From the NCBI GenBank assembly GCA_030765065.1, contig CM060983.1, positions 50,714,067 through 50,778,066 of the forward strand: a DNA stretch of 64,000 nucleotides, given 5' to 3'. This DNA comes from Deroplatys truncata (lineage: Eukaryota > Arthropoda > Insecta > Mantodea > Mantidae). The position numbers were made by a program, and so were the translations under genes. Of this stretch, positions 1 through 11,036 are shown one piece after another. The notes beneath the pieces are model-generated. The model was given only the letters and a program-made list of their open reading frames with translations, had not been told where the DNA came from and ran no database searches. Numbering within the stretch: the stretch's first letter is position 1; each line of letters starts with the position of its first letter.

Positions 1-1020
1 ACTTTAATCGAGATAAACCTAGGCAGAAATAGCTACATTACACATTTGGTTAAGGATACCAAGGGAACAGCGATAGTCGAATATTTAAGAACTGAACGTT
101 CTATGCTGGCCTTAAAATTTCATACCCTTTCCACAAGTGAAACAGCTGAATATCAAAAGGACTTTTAAAAAAATTAGAAAGTATTGAACAATTCGAATCA
201 TTAATAACGTATATCTCGGAAATGGCTTATGGCACAAAAAAGTTATTCATAATAAATTGTGTGTTTTAAAGAGATGTAAATTTTTTCGGTGGTAGTTTTC
301 GACTAGCACTTGACATACAAGATTACACAGAATTCCCACCGAATGAAAATGACTTCACAGGCTGTTCCCAGAAAATTCAATGTGTAAATTTTATTTGTAA
401 TGAAAATAACTATAATATATACCATTTTAAACAAAATCATTAGTCATTTTTTAAAAATTACAAAAATTACGAATATTCTTCCATATAAAAGGTATTTGGG
501 GGGGATTTTGTTGAAAATCTTCGTGTCGCATCTTTGGAAGATGCTGAACATAAATTTCGTCCTCCGTGGTGTAGTGGTTACCATGCTAGTTCCCGAGGTC
601 GCGGGTTCAAACCCGGTGGAGGGCGATGGATTTTTTCGGGCGTAAAAAACCTTAGCATGGTTTCCTTCGGAAGGGAAGTAAAGCCAGTGGTCCCGTGTCG
701 TAGATTTACGGCACGTAAAAGAACCTCAAGCCTGATAAAGAGGCCTCTGAGCAAAATTACCGGTCATTTACACCCAATATGGAATGGGACGCTAAGAGTC
801 ATAGTAGTTAAAGAGCGTCCATAAATATAACTTAATTTTATTTAATTTCTGAACATAAATATCAAGTCGGGTATTTAGCCAAATTTTAGTTTTTGAGTTT
901 TGTTTTAGGGAATCTCTTAATGTCTAGTTTTATAGTTTCTAGTGAAATCCGGTATCTAATTTTTGGCGGAATGCTATGCTTTCTCTAATTAGTATAGGCA
1001 AGCAGTAGAGAAAGTAAAAA
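1..1020 (-). mobile_element. HINE-II copy, cut by window edge, interrupted by SINE-1
   Basis: Type II Helentron-like non-autonomous element in reverse orientation. Its 5' terminus (AGAGAAAGTAAAAA on the plus strand) is at the right. The type II blocks (GCAGAAATAGCTACATTACAC, GCGATAGTC, ATCTTCGTGTCGCATC) occur in the usual order. The SINE at 556-848 splits it, and the HINE sequence resumes exactly after the duplicated target. The 3' tip lies beyond base 1. Confidence 0.75.
556..848 (+). mobile_element. SINE-1, tRNA-derived, full length with 12-bp TSD
   Basis: The tRNA-like head carries an A box (TGGTGTAGTGG, about 566-576) and a B box (GGTTCAAACCC, about 604-614). A non-tRNA body follows with a TTCCTTCGGAAGGGAAGTAA block and the end CATAAATATAAC plus an A/T-rich tail. 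It is flanked by perfect 12-bp direct repeats CTGAACATAAAT (544-555 and 849-860), as expected of LINE-mediated retroposition, and sits inside a HINE-II. It is not a functional tRNA gene, because the head fuses directly to the body. Related copies lie at 24880-25156 (minus) and 56765-57006 (5' truncated). Confidence 0.88.
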
Positions 1021-1052
1021 TTGAGGCAGAGAAAGTCATGTGTAAACATTAG
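1021..1052 (+). mobile_element. HINE 3'-end remnant
   Basis: GAGAAAGTCATGTG followed by a degenerate hairpin arm and TTAGAT matches the 3' subterminal repeat and tip of the HINE family. It directly abuts the 5' end of the preceding copy in opposite orientation. Confidence 0.45.
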
Positions 1053-1685
1053 ATTGGATATCGGAGAAAATGTCCGATTCAGTTGCTATTTCCAATCGTG
1101 TCTACACTTGCAACCTTGAAACATTTATAAGTTTCAATACCTGATTTCATTGCAACTGTTTGCTGCCACACAGAATCTCGTGACCCCTTGACATTGACGA
1201 GAATGAGGCTGGAATTTCGGCAGGTGTTATTTCCTTCAGAGACCATATCCTAGCAAGCAAAGCAATAAAACGGAACGGATACTGGAGAGAGTAGATCGGA
1301 CAAAGTAAATTGTCAGTGATACAATAGGCACAGCCTTCTTTCCTGTATTGGAGAGCTACAATAAGATTACTGGAGCAGACTTTCCCTTTAAATTCGATAT
1401 CGGAGAGTGAACTTCTAAAGGCGCAGTAAAAATTGTGTGTCGCTTCTTCAGATGAGTGGTCACTGAATTTTATCGCTTTTCATTTATCTATGCTTTTTAT
1501 TTTAGTTCGGTAGATAATAGGGCCTAGAAAAACAGTTACTTTTGGGTAACGGTTACAAGTAACGGTTATTAATAGCGCTTACGTTATTAGAGGCTAAATG
1601 GTTATCTAAGTGATACACTTAAAGAAAAGAACATTGTAGCCTTTACTTCGAAAAGGGTTCCAAAAATTGAATCACTATTAAATTT
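1053..1685. other. Unassigned single-copy-looking stretch
   Basis: No credible ORF and no match to the repeat families recognised in the window. A short motif with repeated GTAACGGTTA (about 1538-1567) resembles termini of some hAT-type elements, but no partner end was found. Confidence 0.3.
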
Positions 1686-2610
1686 TTGATGTGACTTTCT
1701 CTACTCTCTATCTTTATCAGTGAGTATACAAAGTATTCTTACTAAAGTTTATTTTTAATCCAAATAAACCTTTGCAAACTAGCTACATTACACTTTTCGT
1801 TATAAACATAAAAACAATAGCGATAGTCAAATGTTTGAGAACTGGACGCTATACACTTACCTTAAAATTCCATACTGTTGCCATGTAATAGCGAGAAACA
1901 AGTGAAAATGGATGCCACGCTAAAAGAATAAGTATTGAACAATTCGAACCTTTAACAACGAATATCTCACAAATGGCTTATGACACAAAAAAGCTTCTTG
2001 GAAGTAAATTGTGTGCTTTAAAGGGATCTATATTTTGTGCATAGCACATTTTGGTCTATTGCTTAAAGTTTACAAGTTATACAAAAGTATACAACATTTA
2101 TTATACAATTTATAAATTTTGTCTTGTAAATATCTCTCATATATGGTGTTTTAATCAAAACCGTTAAAAAGCATTTTTTAGAAAATCAAAATTCAATGTA
2201 TAGAGTAGTTGGTGATGTGGGAGTTTCTTGAAAATCTTCGTGTCGCATCCTTGGAAGATACTGAACTTAAATTGTACCAAGTTAGGTAATTATCCGACTT
2301 TTACTTTTCGGAATTATGTTGTTCTCAGACACATAGAAAAAAATCACATTTTGAATGTGGATTATATCCAATTAGATCTTCACGACTCCCGTTCTGTTTA
2401 CTATTCTTCCTAAATGCAATTGTATTTTTAATCTTTGATGTAAAAATCACCTTGAATTTACCAATAACCATTATCCCATTTACAGAAGGTAGACACACAC
2501 ATGTACCTTTATATAAAAATACTCTGTTTTATTCAGGGATCTCAAAAGATGCATTCTCGGTAAAACCTTTGCATGGAATTTTTGGGAGGATTCAAGAAAG
2601 TAAAAATAAG
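1686..2610 (-). mobile_element. HINE-II copy with a 157-bp internal insertion
   Basis: Reverse-oriented HINE-II. The degenerate 3' tip (GATGTGACTTTCTCTAC) is at the left and the 5' end (AGAAAGTAAAAAT) at the right. Conserved blocks are in order. The microsatellite site is interrupted by an unrelated segment at 2334-2490. Confidence 0.7.
2334..2490. mobile_element. Small insertion with candidate 7-bp TSD
   Basis: A 157-bp segment unlike any HINE block is flanked by AGACACA (2327-2333 and 2491-2497). The repeat lies in the CA-rich microsatellite site, so the duplication could be coincidental. No coding or RNA features are visible. Confidence 0.35.
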
Positions 2611-2672
2611 CACTTGTAAGGATAGTTTCTGGAAGATGGGATAGTGAAAGTCATATGAATGTAACAAATCTT
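2611..2672 (+). mobile_element. HINE 3'-terminal fragment
   Basis: AGTGAAAGTCATATGAATGT resembles the 3' subterminal repeat plus hairpin of the family. It sits immediately upstream of the next plus-oriented copy, giving a head-to-tail junction. Confidence 0.4.
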
Positions 2673-2679
2673 ATATTTT

Positions 2680-3506
2680 TTACTTTCTCTACTACGCATA
2701 GTAAGTACGGGAAGTATTGTATTCCACCCAAAAATTCGATACCGAGATTTCACCGGGAATACATGTTTTGAGACACCAAGCATTTTTGGAAACATGTCCG
2801 TGAGTGTGTCTGTGTGCCTGTGAACAACATAACTCAGAAACGAACAGTCGGATAAACACCAAACTTGGGATTTAGGTTCAGTAACTTCCAGAGATGCGAC
2901 ACAAAGATTTTCAAGAAAATCCCCCCACCCCAGATTACTCTTTACATGGAAAATTTTTCGAAAATTTTAATTTTCTCAAAATGGCTCTAACAATTTTAAT
3001 TAAAATATCATATGTTTAAGATATTTTCATGAAAAATAAAATGTAATTCTCGAATTTTCTAGGAATGTCTCCAAAAGTATTCTTCATTGTGAACGACTTT
3101 TGCATAACTGGTAAACCATAAGAGATAGACAAAATGTCTACAGAAAAATGTAGATCGCGTTAAAATACATGATTTATGTCATATACATTGTTTTTGTTGA
3201 GTGAACCATTTTCGAGATATTGCTTGTTATTCCCTTAAATTTTCCAATACTTATACTTTTTCTCAAATGGGAATTCGTTATTCATTTTTTATGTCCCGGA
3301 CATACAAAGAGAACGGAATGCTCCACATAGCAACCAGCTCCTAAAATATTTGACTATCGCTTAAAGCCTACCAATTCCCCTTGCATCTACAAGAAAATTA
3401 GCAATAGGATTAACATCTCGATTAACATGAAGCATATGGAGAATAAGAGATTGTAAAAATAGTTTGTACAAGAGTAGAGAAAGTCATATGAGTGTAACAC
3501 ATCGGG
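2680..3506 (+). mobile_element. HINE-I copy
   Basis: Near full-length type I copy. It has a TTACTTTCTCTACTACG 5' end, then a short GT/GTCT microsatellite (about 2800-2820) and conserved central blocks. It ends GTAGAGAAAGTCATATG with the hairpin and ATCGGG beside a T-run. Confidence 0.8.
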
Positions 3507-3586
3507 TTTTTTTCTACTAATGTATTCTAATTTAACAGGATCAAATAAAGTAAATCCTATATTGAAGTACAATTATTATGAAATGA

Positions 3587-4235
3587 ATTCTTGCTTCAAG
3601 GAGAGCAATGGTTTCTTAAAAGGTTTTAATGGTCACAAAATGCCAGAAAACTATAGGGGGCAAACATAACGTGATGGTTAAAAGGCAGTCAAGAAACAGC
3701 TGCACTGCAGGGTTCGTTGCGGGGGTGAAGAGAGAGAACGCGAGGAACAAAGCCTGTACACGGCGAGCATTTTTCCTGAGGATTAAACCTGGGCACTCGT
3801 TTACCATGGTAACATAATGCCTGCCTCTCTTTTGTGTTGGGCACGTCTTCCTTACTCTGTGTTGTGGCAAGGTAGACAAAGTCACTTTGTTCAATTATTG
3901 GCTGCAAAAAACCTCCACATTCCGATTACAATAATCGAACGCATATACAAGACCACCCTTAACAGTATTTTATTTTGGGAAATACAGCATTAAAATTTTC
4001 AACACAAAAATGTTTATAACTAAAGGTCATGCGCACTTTCACTTGAAGGGAGATACCAATTGAAAAATAGGACATTACAAAAGACTCATAATTACCTTAT
4101 TTTTCGTCTAAGCTTTATGAATTTAATAGTTTTTATCTTTATATTGTATATGCGCGATAAATTTCAGTAAAACTAACAAAACTAGATAAGTATATTTTTC
4201 AAAGTTAGAATTTCCTTTATGTACCATTTAAAAAA
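3587..4235. other. Unassigned stretch
   Basis: Bases 3616-3910 are more GC-rich than the surroundings, and open frames overlap on both strands. None gives a recognisable domain, and no other copy is visible here. The remainder to 4235 is AT-rich and featureless. Confidence 0.3.
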
Positions 4236-4865
4236 TCTGATGTGTTACACTCACATGACTTTCTCTACTCTTGTACAAACTATTTTTACAAACGCTATTC
4301 TCCATATGCTTCATGTTAATCGAGGGGAATATTTTAAGAGCTGGTTCTATGTGGAGTATTCCATTCTCTTTGGATGTCCAGGACATAAAAAATGAATAAC
4401 GGGTTCCCATTTGAGAAAAAGTATAAGTAATGGATAATTTAAGGGAATAACAAGCAATATCTTGAAGATGGTTCACTCAACTAAAAAAATGTATACGACA
4501 AAAATTGTGTATTTTAACGCGATCTACATTTTCGTGTAGTAAAATTTTGTCTATCTCTTATGATTTACCAGTTATGCAAAAGTCGTTCACAATGAAGAAT
4601 ACGTTTGGATACATTCCCAGAAAATTCGAGATATACATTTCATTTGTCATGAAAATATCTTAAACATATGATAATTTAATCAAAATCGTTAGAGCCATTT
4701 TTGAAAAAATTAAAATTTTTTACAAATGTTCCATGTAAAGGGTAATCTGGGGTGGGGGGATTTTCTTGAAAACCTTCGTGTCGCATCTCTGGAAGATACT
4801 GAACCTAAATACCAAGTTTGCTGTTTATCCGACTGTTCGTTTCTGAGTTATGCTGTTCACAGACA

Positions 4866-4921
<56 letters not shown>

Positions 4922-5050
4922 CATGTTTCCAAAAATGCTTTTTTTGGATTCAGGAGGTCTCAAAACATATATTTCCGATGAAATCTCGGTATCAAATTTT
5001 TGGTTGGAATACACTTTCCCTACTTACTATACGTAGTAGATAAAGTAAAA
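4236..5050 (-). mobile_element. HINE-I copy with long pure (CA)n
   Basis: The plus strand runs from TCTGATGTGTTACAC (3' tip) to GATAAAGTAAAAA (5' end). All type I blocks are present. It carries the longest uninterrupted CA tract of the HINE copies (4868-4918). It joins directly to another HINE (5054 onward) in head-to-tail tandem. Confidence 0.85.
4868..4918. repeat. (CA)n microsatellite inside HINE-I
   Basis: About 25 CA units followed by CGGACATG. The tract sits at the same position, between GTTCACAGA and CGGACATGTTTCC, as in the other HINE copies. Confidence 0.95.
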
Positions 5051-5053
5051 ATT

Positions 5054-5692
5054 ATGACGTGATACATCACATGAGTTTCTGCACCATCTATATGTTTTAC
5101 TGGTATATAAACTATACTTGCTACAGTTTATTTTTGCATCTACTACATTTTAACCCAAACAACCTTTGCAGAAATAGCTACATTACACATTTCGTTATAG
5201 ATATAAAGAGAACAGCGATAGTCAAATGTTTAAGAACTGGACGCTATACGCTGGCCATAAAATTCAATACTCCTACAATGCAATCGCGAGAAAGAATTGA
5301 ATGTTGACAGGACTTAGGTGAATAACCAAGTAACGAACCATTAATAACGGAAATCTCAGAAATGGCTTATGAAACAAAAAATATGTTTGATATAATGTGT
5401 GTGTTTTAAAGAGATCTGCTTATTTTGTGTAGTACGTTTTCGTCTATCGTTTAATGTTTACCAATTATACAAGATTATAGAAAATTCCTTCCGAATGAAA
5501 AGGACTTCACAGGATATTCACCGAAAATTCAAGATATACATTATATTTGTCAGGTAAATAAATACCTTTAACATATAGTATTTTAGTCAAATCGTTAGTG
5601 CCGTTTTAATAAAATAAAATTGAAAAATGTTCCATGTAAAGGGTAGTTTGGGATAGGATAATTTTCTTGAAAATCTTCGTATTGCATCTACC
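5054..5692 (-). mobile_element. HINE-II copy, 5' truncated
   Basis: Begins with a degenerate 3' tip (GTGATACATCACATGAG) directly after the previous HINE. Type II blocks follow up to TTTTCTTGAAAATCTTCGT, where the sequence changes abruptly at about 5692. Confidence 0.75.
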
Positions 5693-6040
5693 CTACCACA
5701 TATGAGCTCCTCGTGTGCTGGCTGGTTCAGCCAGCCCCCCTTCCCATTAGCCTTACACATCCCCTGGGAGGTACGGACCTGGAGACTGCTCGCAAACCGA
5801 AGAGCGAAGTTTTCCTCAGAGCATCCTTTACCCCTGCCATGCACACCTCCTGCCGACACTTGCAACCTTGAAAGAGACGAAGCAGATGAACGGTGTAGTG
5901 AAATGATAACGGAGATGAAATAGAGGGACAGGAAATTCAGGGGATGTAATGATTCTTCCCAGCATTCGCCTGGCGACCCCCGAAAAAACCCATGGGTCAG
6001 GAAGATCGGTCATGGGAATCGAACTCACGACTGTATATCG
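5693..6040 (-). other. GC-rich block with tRNA-promoter-like B box; possible SINE
   Basis: Distinctly GC-richer than its surroundings. Read on the minus strand, 6014-6032 contains GAGTTCGATTCCCATGACC, close to a pol III B box, but no convincing A box precedes it and no flanking direct repeats were found. It could be a degenerate tRNA-derived SINE. The ORFs here show no domain. Confidence 0.3.
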
Positions 6041-6447
6041 CAGAGAAATTAAAAGTATTCTCGGTTATGTATGTGATGTTTCAGAGGCTTTTAGTGTGCA
6101 TTGTGCAAAGAAAATGGTAGCACAGGCAGCAAGATTCGCTGTTTCATTTCTCTTGGTTTACGCATCTACAGATCTCCATTAGTAGCCCATTTCTGAGCAC
6201 TTCAAAATACTGCAAGCTAATGGATTCACGTTACGTTATAATAAGAAGTCGAAGTGCTACAGTACGGCTCAGGTCGACCATGGTGTACTTGAGTGCTCTC
6301 TGAAAATCATTTGCCAATCATTGATTCACTCAAGGTCCCTTTATTTCCTAATAAACCAATGAGTTTATTAATAAGTCATGAGTTTATTGCCTGCGAGAAA
6401 AATATTGAACAGATTAAAGAGAATAACCGCTACTTTCTTCCAAAAAA
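6041..6447. other. Unassigned stretch
   Basis: Nothing recognisable: no domain-bearing ORF and no family repeat was seen before the next HINE. Confidence 0.3.
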
Positions 6448-7222
6448 TCTGATGTGTTGCACTCACATGCCTTTCTCTACACTTGTACAAACTATTTTTA
6501 CAAACGCTTATTCTTCATCTACTTCATGCTAATCGAGATGTTAATTTTCTTGTAGATGCAAGGAGAATATGGTAGGCTTTAAGCGATAGTCAAATATTTT
6601 AAGAGCTGGTTACTATGTGGCGCATCGTACGTCCAGGACAGAAAAAAACGAATAAGGAATTCCCATTTGAGAAAAAGTATAAGTATCGGAAATTCAAACA
6701 AACAAGGAATATCTCAGAAATGGTTCACTCTACAAAAAAGGTGTATATGACATAAATTGTGTTTTTAACGAGAACTACATTTGCGGTTTACCAGGTATGC
6801 AAAACCTATTCAGAATGAAGAGGACTTTTGGGGACATTCACAGAGAATTCAAGGTATACATTTCATTTGTCATGAAAATATCTTAAACATGTGACATTTT
6901 AATCAAAATCGTTAAAGCCATTTATGAGAAAACCAAAATTGCCGAAACATGCTCCATGCAAATGGGGTATGGGATGGGAGATTTTCTTGAAAACCTTCGT
7001 GTCGCATCTCTGGAAGATACTGAACCTAAATACCAAGTTTGGTGTTTATCCGACTGTTCGTTTCTGAGTTATGCTGTTCACAGACACACACACACACACG
7101 GAGATGCTTGTTTTGGATTCAGGGGACCTCTAAACATGTATTTCAGGTGAAATCTCGGTAACGAATTTTTGGGTGGAATGCAACATTTCCCCTGCTTACT
7201 ATACGTAGTAGAGAAAGTTAAA
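6448..7222 (-). mobile_element. HINE-I copy
   Basis: TCTGATGTGTTGCAC tip at left, GTAGTAGAGAAAGTTAAAA at right, with a short CA tract (7084-7099). Conserved blocks are in order, with small internal deletions. Confidence 0.82.
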
Positions 7223-7277
7223 AACGTAAAATGTGATAACATGTCAGAAAACAAATAAAGGTAGGGAAAAAAATATA

Positions 7278-7372
7278 TGATACATTGCATTCACTTTACC
7301 TTCTCTACTCTTTTGCAAACTATTCTTACAAAATCACAATCTTCTCTCTACTTGTTAATGGAGACAAAGTTT
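7278..7372 (-). mobile_element. HINE 3'-end fragment
   Basis: Degenerate tip and 3' subterminal repeat (TACCTTCTCTACTC) with about 60 bp of the following type I block, then unrelated sequence. Confidence 0.5.
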
Positions 7373-7580
7373 CATTACAGATTTACACATTAATTACAGA
7401 ACCCAAATAAATCAAGTAACAATGGACCAAAAGAAGTTTGCTGTTACGGTTGTGTGTGAATACTAGTGGCAATGTTTGACTGTTATTTTGAAAGGGTTAT
7501 TTGGAACCTAGTTTCTTTTAGAACTGTAAATACTGAAAGTGTTACTGAAAGATAACAGTTTTATCACCTCCACCAACGCA
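7373..7580. other. Short unassigned spacer
   Basis: No recognised repeat or ORF. Confidence 0.3.
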
Positions 7581-7581
7581 T

Positions 7582-8348
7582 CATTATTACTTTCTCTATC
7601 ACGTACCGAGATTTTACCGGAAATGCGAGTTTTGAAGTGCCTTGGATCCAAATAAAGCATTTTTGGAAACATGCCTGTGTGTCTGCGAACAGCATAATTC
7701 AGAAACGAAAAGTCGGATGAATACAAAACCTGGTATTTGAGTTTAGTAGCTTCCAAGATGAGACATGTAGATTTTCAAGAAAATCTCCTACCCCAGACTA
7801 CTCTTTAAATGGAACATTTTTCGAAAATTTTAAAGTTTCTCAAAAATGCCTCTAACGATTTTTATTAAAATAGTATTGTTTAAGATATTTTTATGGCAAA
7901 TAAAATGTATATGTTGAATTTGTTTGGAATGTCCCAAAAGCCCTCTTCATTCTCAATGGCTTTTGCATAACAAGCAAATGTAAGGGATATGCAAAATTTT
8001 ACTACACAACAAATGTAGACCTCATTAAAACACACATACATTTATGTCGCATACTTTTTTGTGGAGTGAACCATTCCCCAGATATACCTTGTTCTTTGTT
8101 TGAATTTTCCAAAATTTATACTTTTTCTCAAATGGGAATTCGTTATTCCTTTTTTTATGTCCTGAACATACAAAGAGAACGGAATACTCCATATAGCAAC
8201 CAGCTCTTAAAGGATTTGACTATCGCTTAAAGCCTACCAATTCCCCTCGCACTTACAAAAAAATTAGCAATAAGAAGTAGATGGAGAATAAGAGATTGTA
8301 AAAATAGTTTGTATGAGAGTAGTAAAAGTCGTGTGAGTGCAACACATT
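7582..8348 (+). mobile_element. HINE-I copy
   Basis: Starts TTACTTTCTCTATCACG with a small deletion of the CCCCTACTTACT region. It contains the full central blocks and ends GTAGTAAAAGTCGTGTGAGTG with ACACATT. The microsatellite is almost absent (CCTGTGTGTCTGCG). Confidence 0.78.
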
Positions 8349-8349
8349 A

Positions 8350-9016
8350 AACTCTTAGAAAAAGGTCCGCGTGTGTGTCTTTGAACAGCGTAGCTCAAAA
8401 ACGAAAAGTAGAGTAAATTCCAAACTGGTATTTACTTCAGTACCATCCAAAGATGTAACACGAATATTTTTAAGACAATCCCTTCACACACAACTACCCT
8501 TTACATGGGACATTTTCGAAAAATGTTTATTTTCTTCAAAACGGTTGTAATGATTTCGATTAAAATACCATTCATTAAAGATATTTACATACAAATAAAA
8601 TTATCTTGAATTTTCTTGGAATAGCTTGTGAAGTTTTCATTCGGAAGGAATTTTGTGTAACCTTGTATAACTGGTAAACGTTAAGGAATAGACAAAAACG
8701 TATTACACAATAATGTCGATCTCTTTAAAGCACACAACTTTTTCAAATAGCTCTTTTGTGGTATCAGTTATTCCCAAAGTATCCGATAATGGTTCGAATT
8801 GTTCAATACTTTGTCAATCTTTTTAATTCTTTTGGATATTCAGTCGTTATCGCGATTGCATTCAAAGTTCTAAAACATTTTGATTATCACTATTTCCTTT
8901 GTATCTGTTACTGTGTAATGCAGTTATTTTCGGAAAGGTTTATCTCGATTAAAATGAAGTAGATAGAAAAATAAACGTTCATACGAGAAATGAAAGTCAT
9001 GTGAATGTAACACATT
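8350..9016 (+). mobile_element. HINE-II copy, 5' truncated
   Basis: Begins at the microsatellite region (AGGTCCGCGTGTGTGTC) immediately after the previous copy. It runs through type II blocks to GAAAGTCATGTGAATG with ACACATTAGA. Confidence 0.72.
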
Positions 9017-9026
9017 AGAGGTGGAT

Positions 9027-9192
9027 TGTATACACCAATTTCCGGTGAAATTTCTATATCGGGTGGAATACAGTGTTTCTTCAAAGTGAATTTGATTTTT
9101 ATTGGCGGGATAGGAGTTTTAGTTTTACTTTCATTAGTCATACTTAAAACTAATTCATCTTACTACTGATAAGTGGCAGAGAAAGTAAAAAG
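9027..9192 (-). mobile_element. HINE 5'-end fragment with internal insertion
   Basis: TTTCCGGTGAAATTTCTATA and GGTGGAATACA, then a divergent segment, then GGCAGAGAAAGTAAAAA, match the 5' end of the family in reverse orientation. Confidence 0.5.
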
Positions 9193-9745
9193 TTAGTTTC
9201 CTATGATTTATAGCACTGGCCACGAAAGTCAAGGCTATTATTCGTATAATTGGATTGTTTCAAGGGTTGACAATCCAAACATATGTAAAGTGGGGAAAAA
9301 GCAAACTCCCTTCATCCCTGAGCGACCTCCTGTGTCGTAACGTGAAATACAAAAACCAAACAATAATCTGCTTTTATAAACAAAACACTGCAAATAATGC
9401 CATTCAGTCATGTATTAATAACTGGCTTAGATAGGCGATGACAACTTCGCGCATGGTTGATTTAATGGGTAGCAAGTGTGAAATGGGGATGGGTGCTGGT
9501 GGAAAATTATACAGTCAGCAGGTGTAATCATGGGTGAAACCGGAAGGGGGGACGTAACACCTGACTTTACTCACCCTACTAATATAGTACAGGTTTCTCA
9601 ACTTACAAACTAAAAACAAAACGCTTCTTCCTTTAAATGGGAGCACGGGAAGGAAAAGCGTTCTAGGCCACGGTGCATAAACGTAATTTGTAGGGTTGCC
9701 AAACTGCGGGTGTAAACAATGATACTGCTTTCTATGTCCTGTATT
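9193..9745. other. Unassigned stretch
   Basis: No ORF of note and no recognised repeat. Confidence 0.3.
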
Positions 9746-9842
9746 ACGTTTACTTTCTCTAGTATCTATATTTTACCGCAAATGCATGTTTTGACTATCT
9801 TGAATAAAAAAATAAGCATTTCCAGAAAAAGGCCCTTGTCTA
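9746..9842 (+). mobile_element. HINE 5'-end fragment
   Basis: TTTACTTTCTCTAGTATC plus about 80 bp of the 5' block. It ends in the AAAAAGGCCC region, where a second HINE 5' end begins: a head-to-tail partial duplication. Confidence 0.55.
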
Positions 9843-10057
9843 GTGTTTACTTTCTCTGCCACGTACATTGTAGGTAGAGAGGGACCCCTAAAAAATTCAA
9901 TACCGAGATTTCCGGAAACACATGCTTTGAGGCCGCTGAACCCAAAGAAAGCATTTTTAGAAAAAGGTCCGCATGAATGTGTCAAAAACATCACTCAAAA
10001 ACTAAATGTCGGATAAATACCAAACTTGATATTAAAGTTCTGTATCTTCCAAGGATG

Positions 10058-11036
10058 TGAAGTAGTAGTGTTTCTGCCCCACGTATGGAAGCCAAAACTT
10101 GAAGGAGGATATATCTTTGCGTTACTAGCACCACGTTTAGGTGCCAATTTCGAGTAAGTTGTTTACGTTATTTGCCCCACGTTTAGGTACAAAGTTTCCG
10201 GTGGCCTTCGCCCCAACGTTCACTTTCCGGTGGCCTTCGCCCCAAAGTTTAAGAATCAACTTTGTATTTTAATGTTTCTTTAAATATTATATATATTTAT
10301 GTTTGCCTGGGCTGCGTCAGTATTAATTTGTAGAAACATGTATCTCTTAGCAGGGGGTGATGCGGCTAAAGAGTGTTGGCTTACACAAATTATAATTTTT
10401 ACTTCACTCCTTTTATCAATCCTTCATCACGATTAAATAACACTTCACTGATATGGAGAGCTGTGAGATTATTTATTAATGCACTTTTAAACACGAAAAC
10501 TTTATTTTATTCTTGCCGTAATGAATTTTATATGTCTCACACTGAATACGTATAGAACTTCTCGGGAACGCGTCTAGCGTCCGGTTGGGAACGCTGTCTA
10601 CTAGCGACTGCAGTTTCCCGCATAAATTTGCAAATTTCTCTATTTCAGGTCTCTGATTGGCTAATCCTACTCCAATAGAATATTTTTATTTAACTTAAGC
10701 TTTTTCTAGTTGTTGATTGGCTATCCATAAACTGTTTTAAATATTACATTATTGTTCCAAGAATTACTAGTAGCATTATTAAACTTTGTAATTCACTATT
10801 GCTTCAAGGTAACCTCATTGTTAGCAACTTTCAGCTTCTATTCTCACAGCTCCAACATTATTAAATTACGTAATACATTCACATAATTATTATACATGTA
10901 CACAATAATATAAACTTAATACAATGACTGTTACATAATTTTATATATTATATACATGTTGCTTTAAGGCGGGCTGTTATTTTTTATATTATATAATTAA
11001 ACTGAAAGCATTTTAGTGTTAAAAAATACTGCCTCA
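10058..11036 (-). mobile_element. Solo LTR-A1 (979 bp), TSD GATG
   Basis: Reads TGAGGCAG...CTACTTCA on the minus strand, flanked by GATG at 10054-10057 and 11037-11040. TG...CA termini and a 4-bp duplication fit a Ty3/gypsy-type solo LTR. Inside, in sense order, are CCAAT-type motifs (ATTGGCTAAT region), a long AT-rich body, GCAGCCCAGGCAAACATAAA, two GGGGCGAAGGCCACCGGAAA units (10202-10250) and degenerate tRNA-primer-like modules (10076-10203). No internal retroelement genes are present. Confidence 0.8.
10076..10250 (-). repeat. PBS-like module ladder in LTR-A1
   Basis: Plus-strand GCCCCACGTATGGAAGCC (10076) and the decayed forms CACCACGTTTAGGTGCC (10132) and GCCCCACGTTTAGGTAC (10176). In LTR sense each is preceded by a CTTCA-like end. 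Inward of these lie two tandem GGTGGCCTTCGCCCCAA units. Confidence 0.65.

Noticed and set aside
563..634. A functional tRNA gene
   Set aside because: A and B boxes are present, but the sequence continues into a SINE body, ends in an A/T-rich tail and has a 12-bp target duplication.
1538..1567. Terminus of a hAT element from repeated GTAACGGTTA
   Set aside because: No matching inverted end or 8-bp duplication was found.
5693..6040. A confident SINE call
   Set aside because: Only a B-box-like motif is visible; no A box, no target duplication and no second copy.
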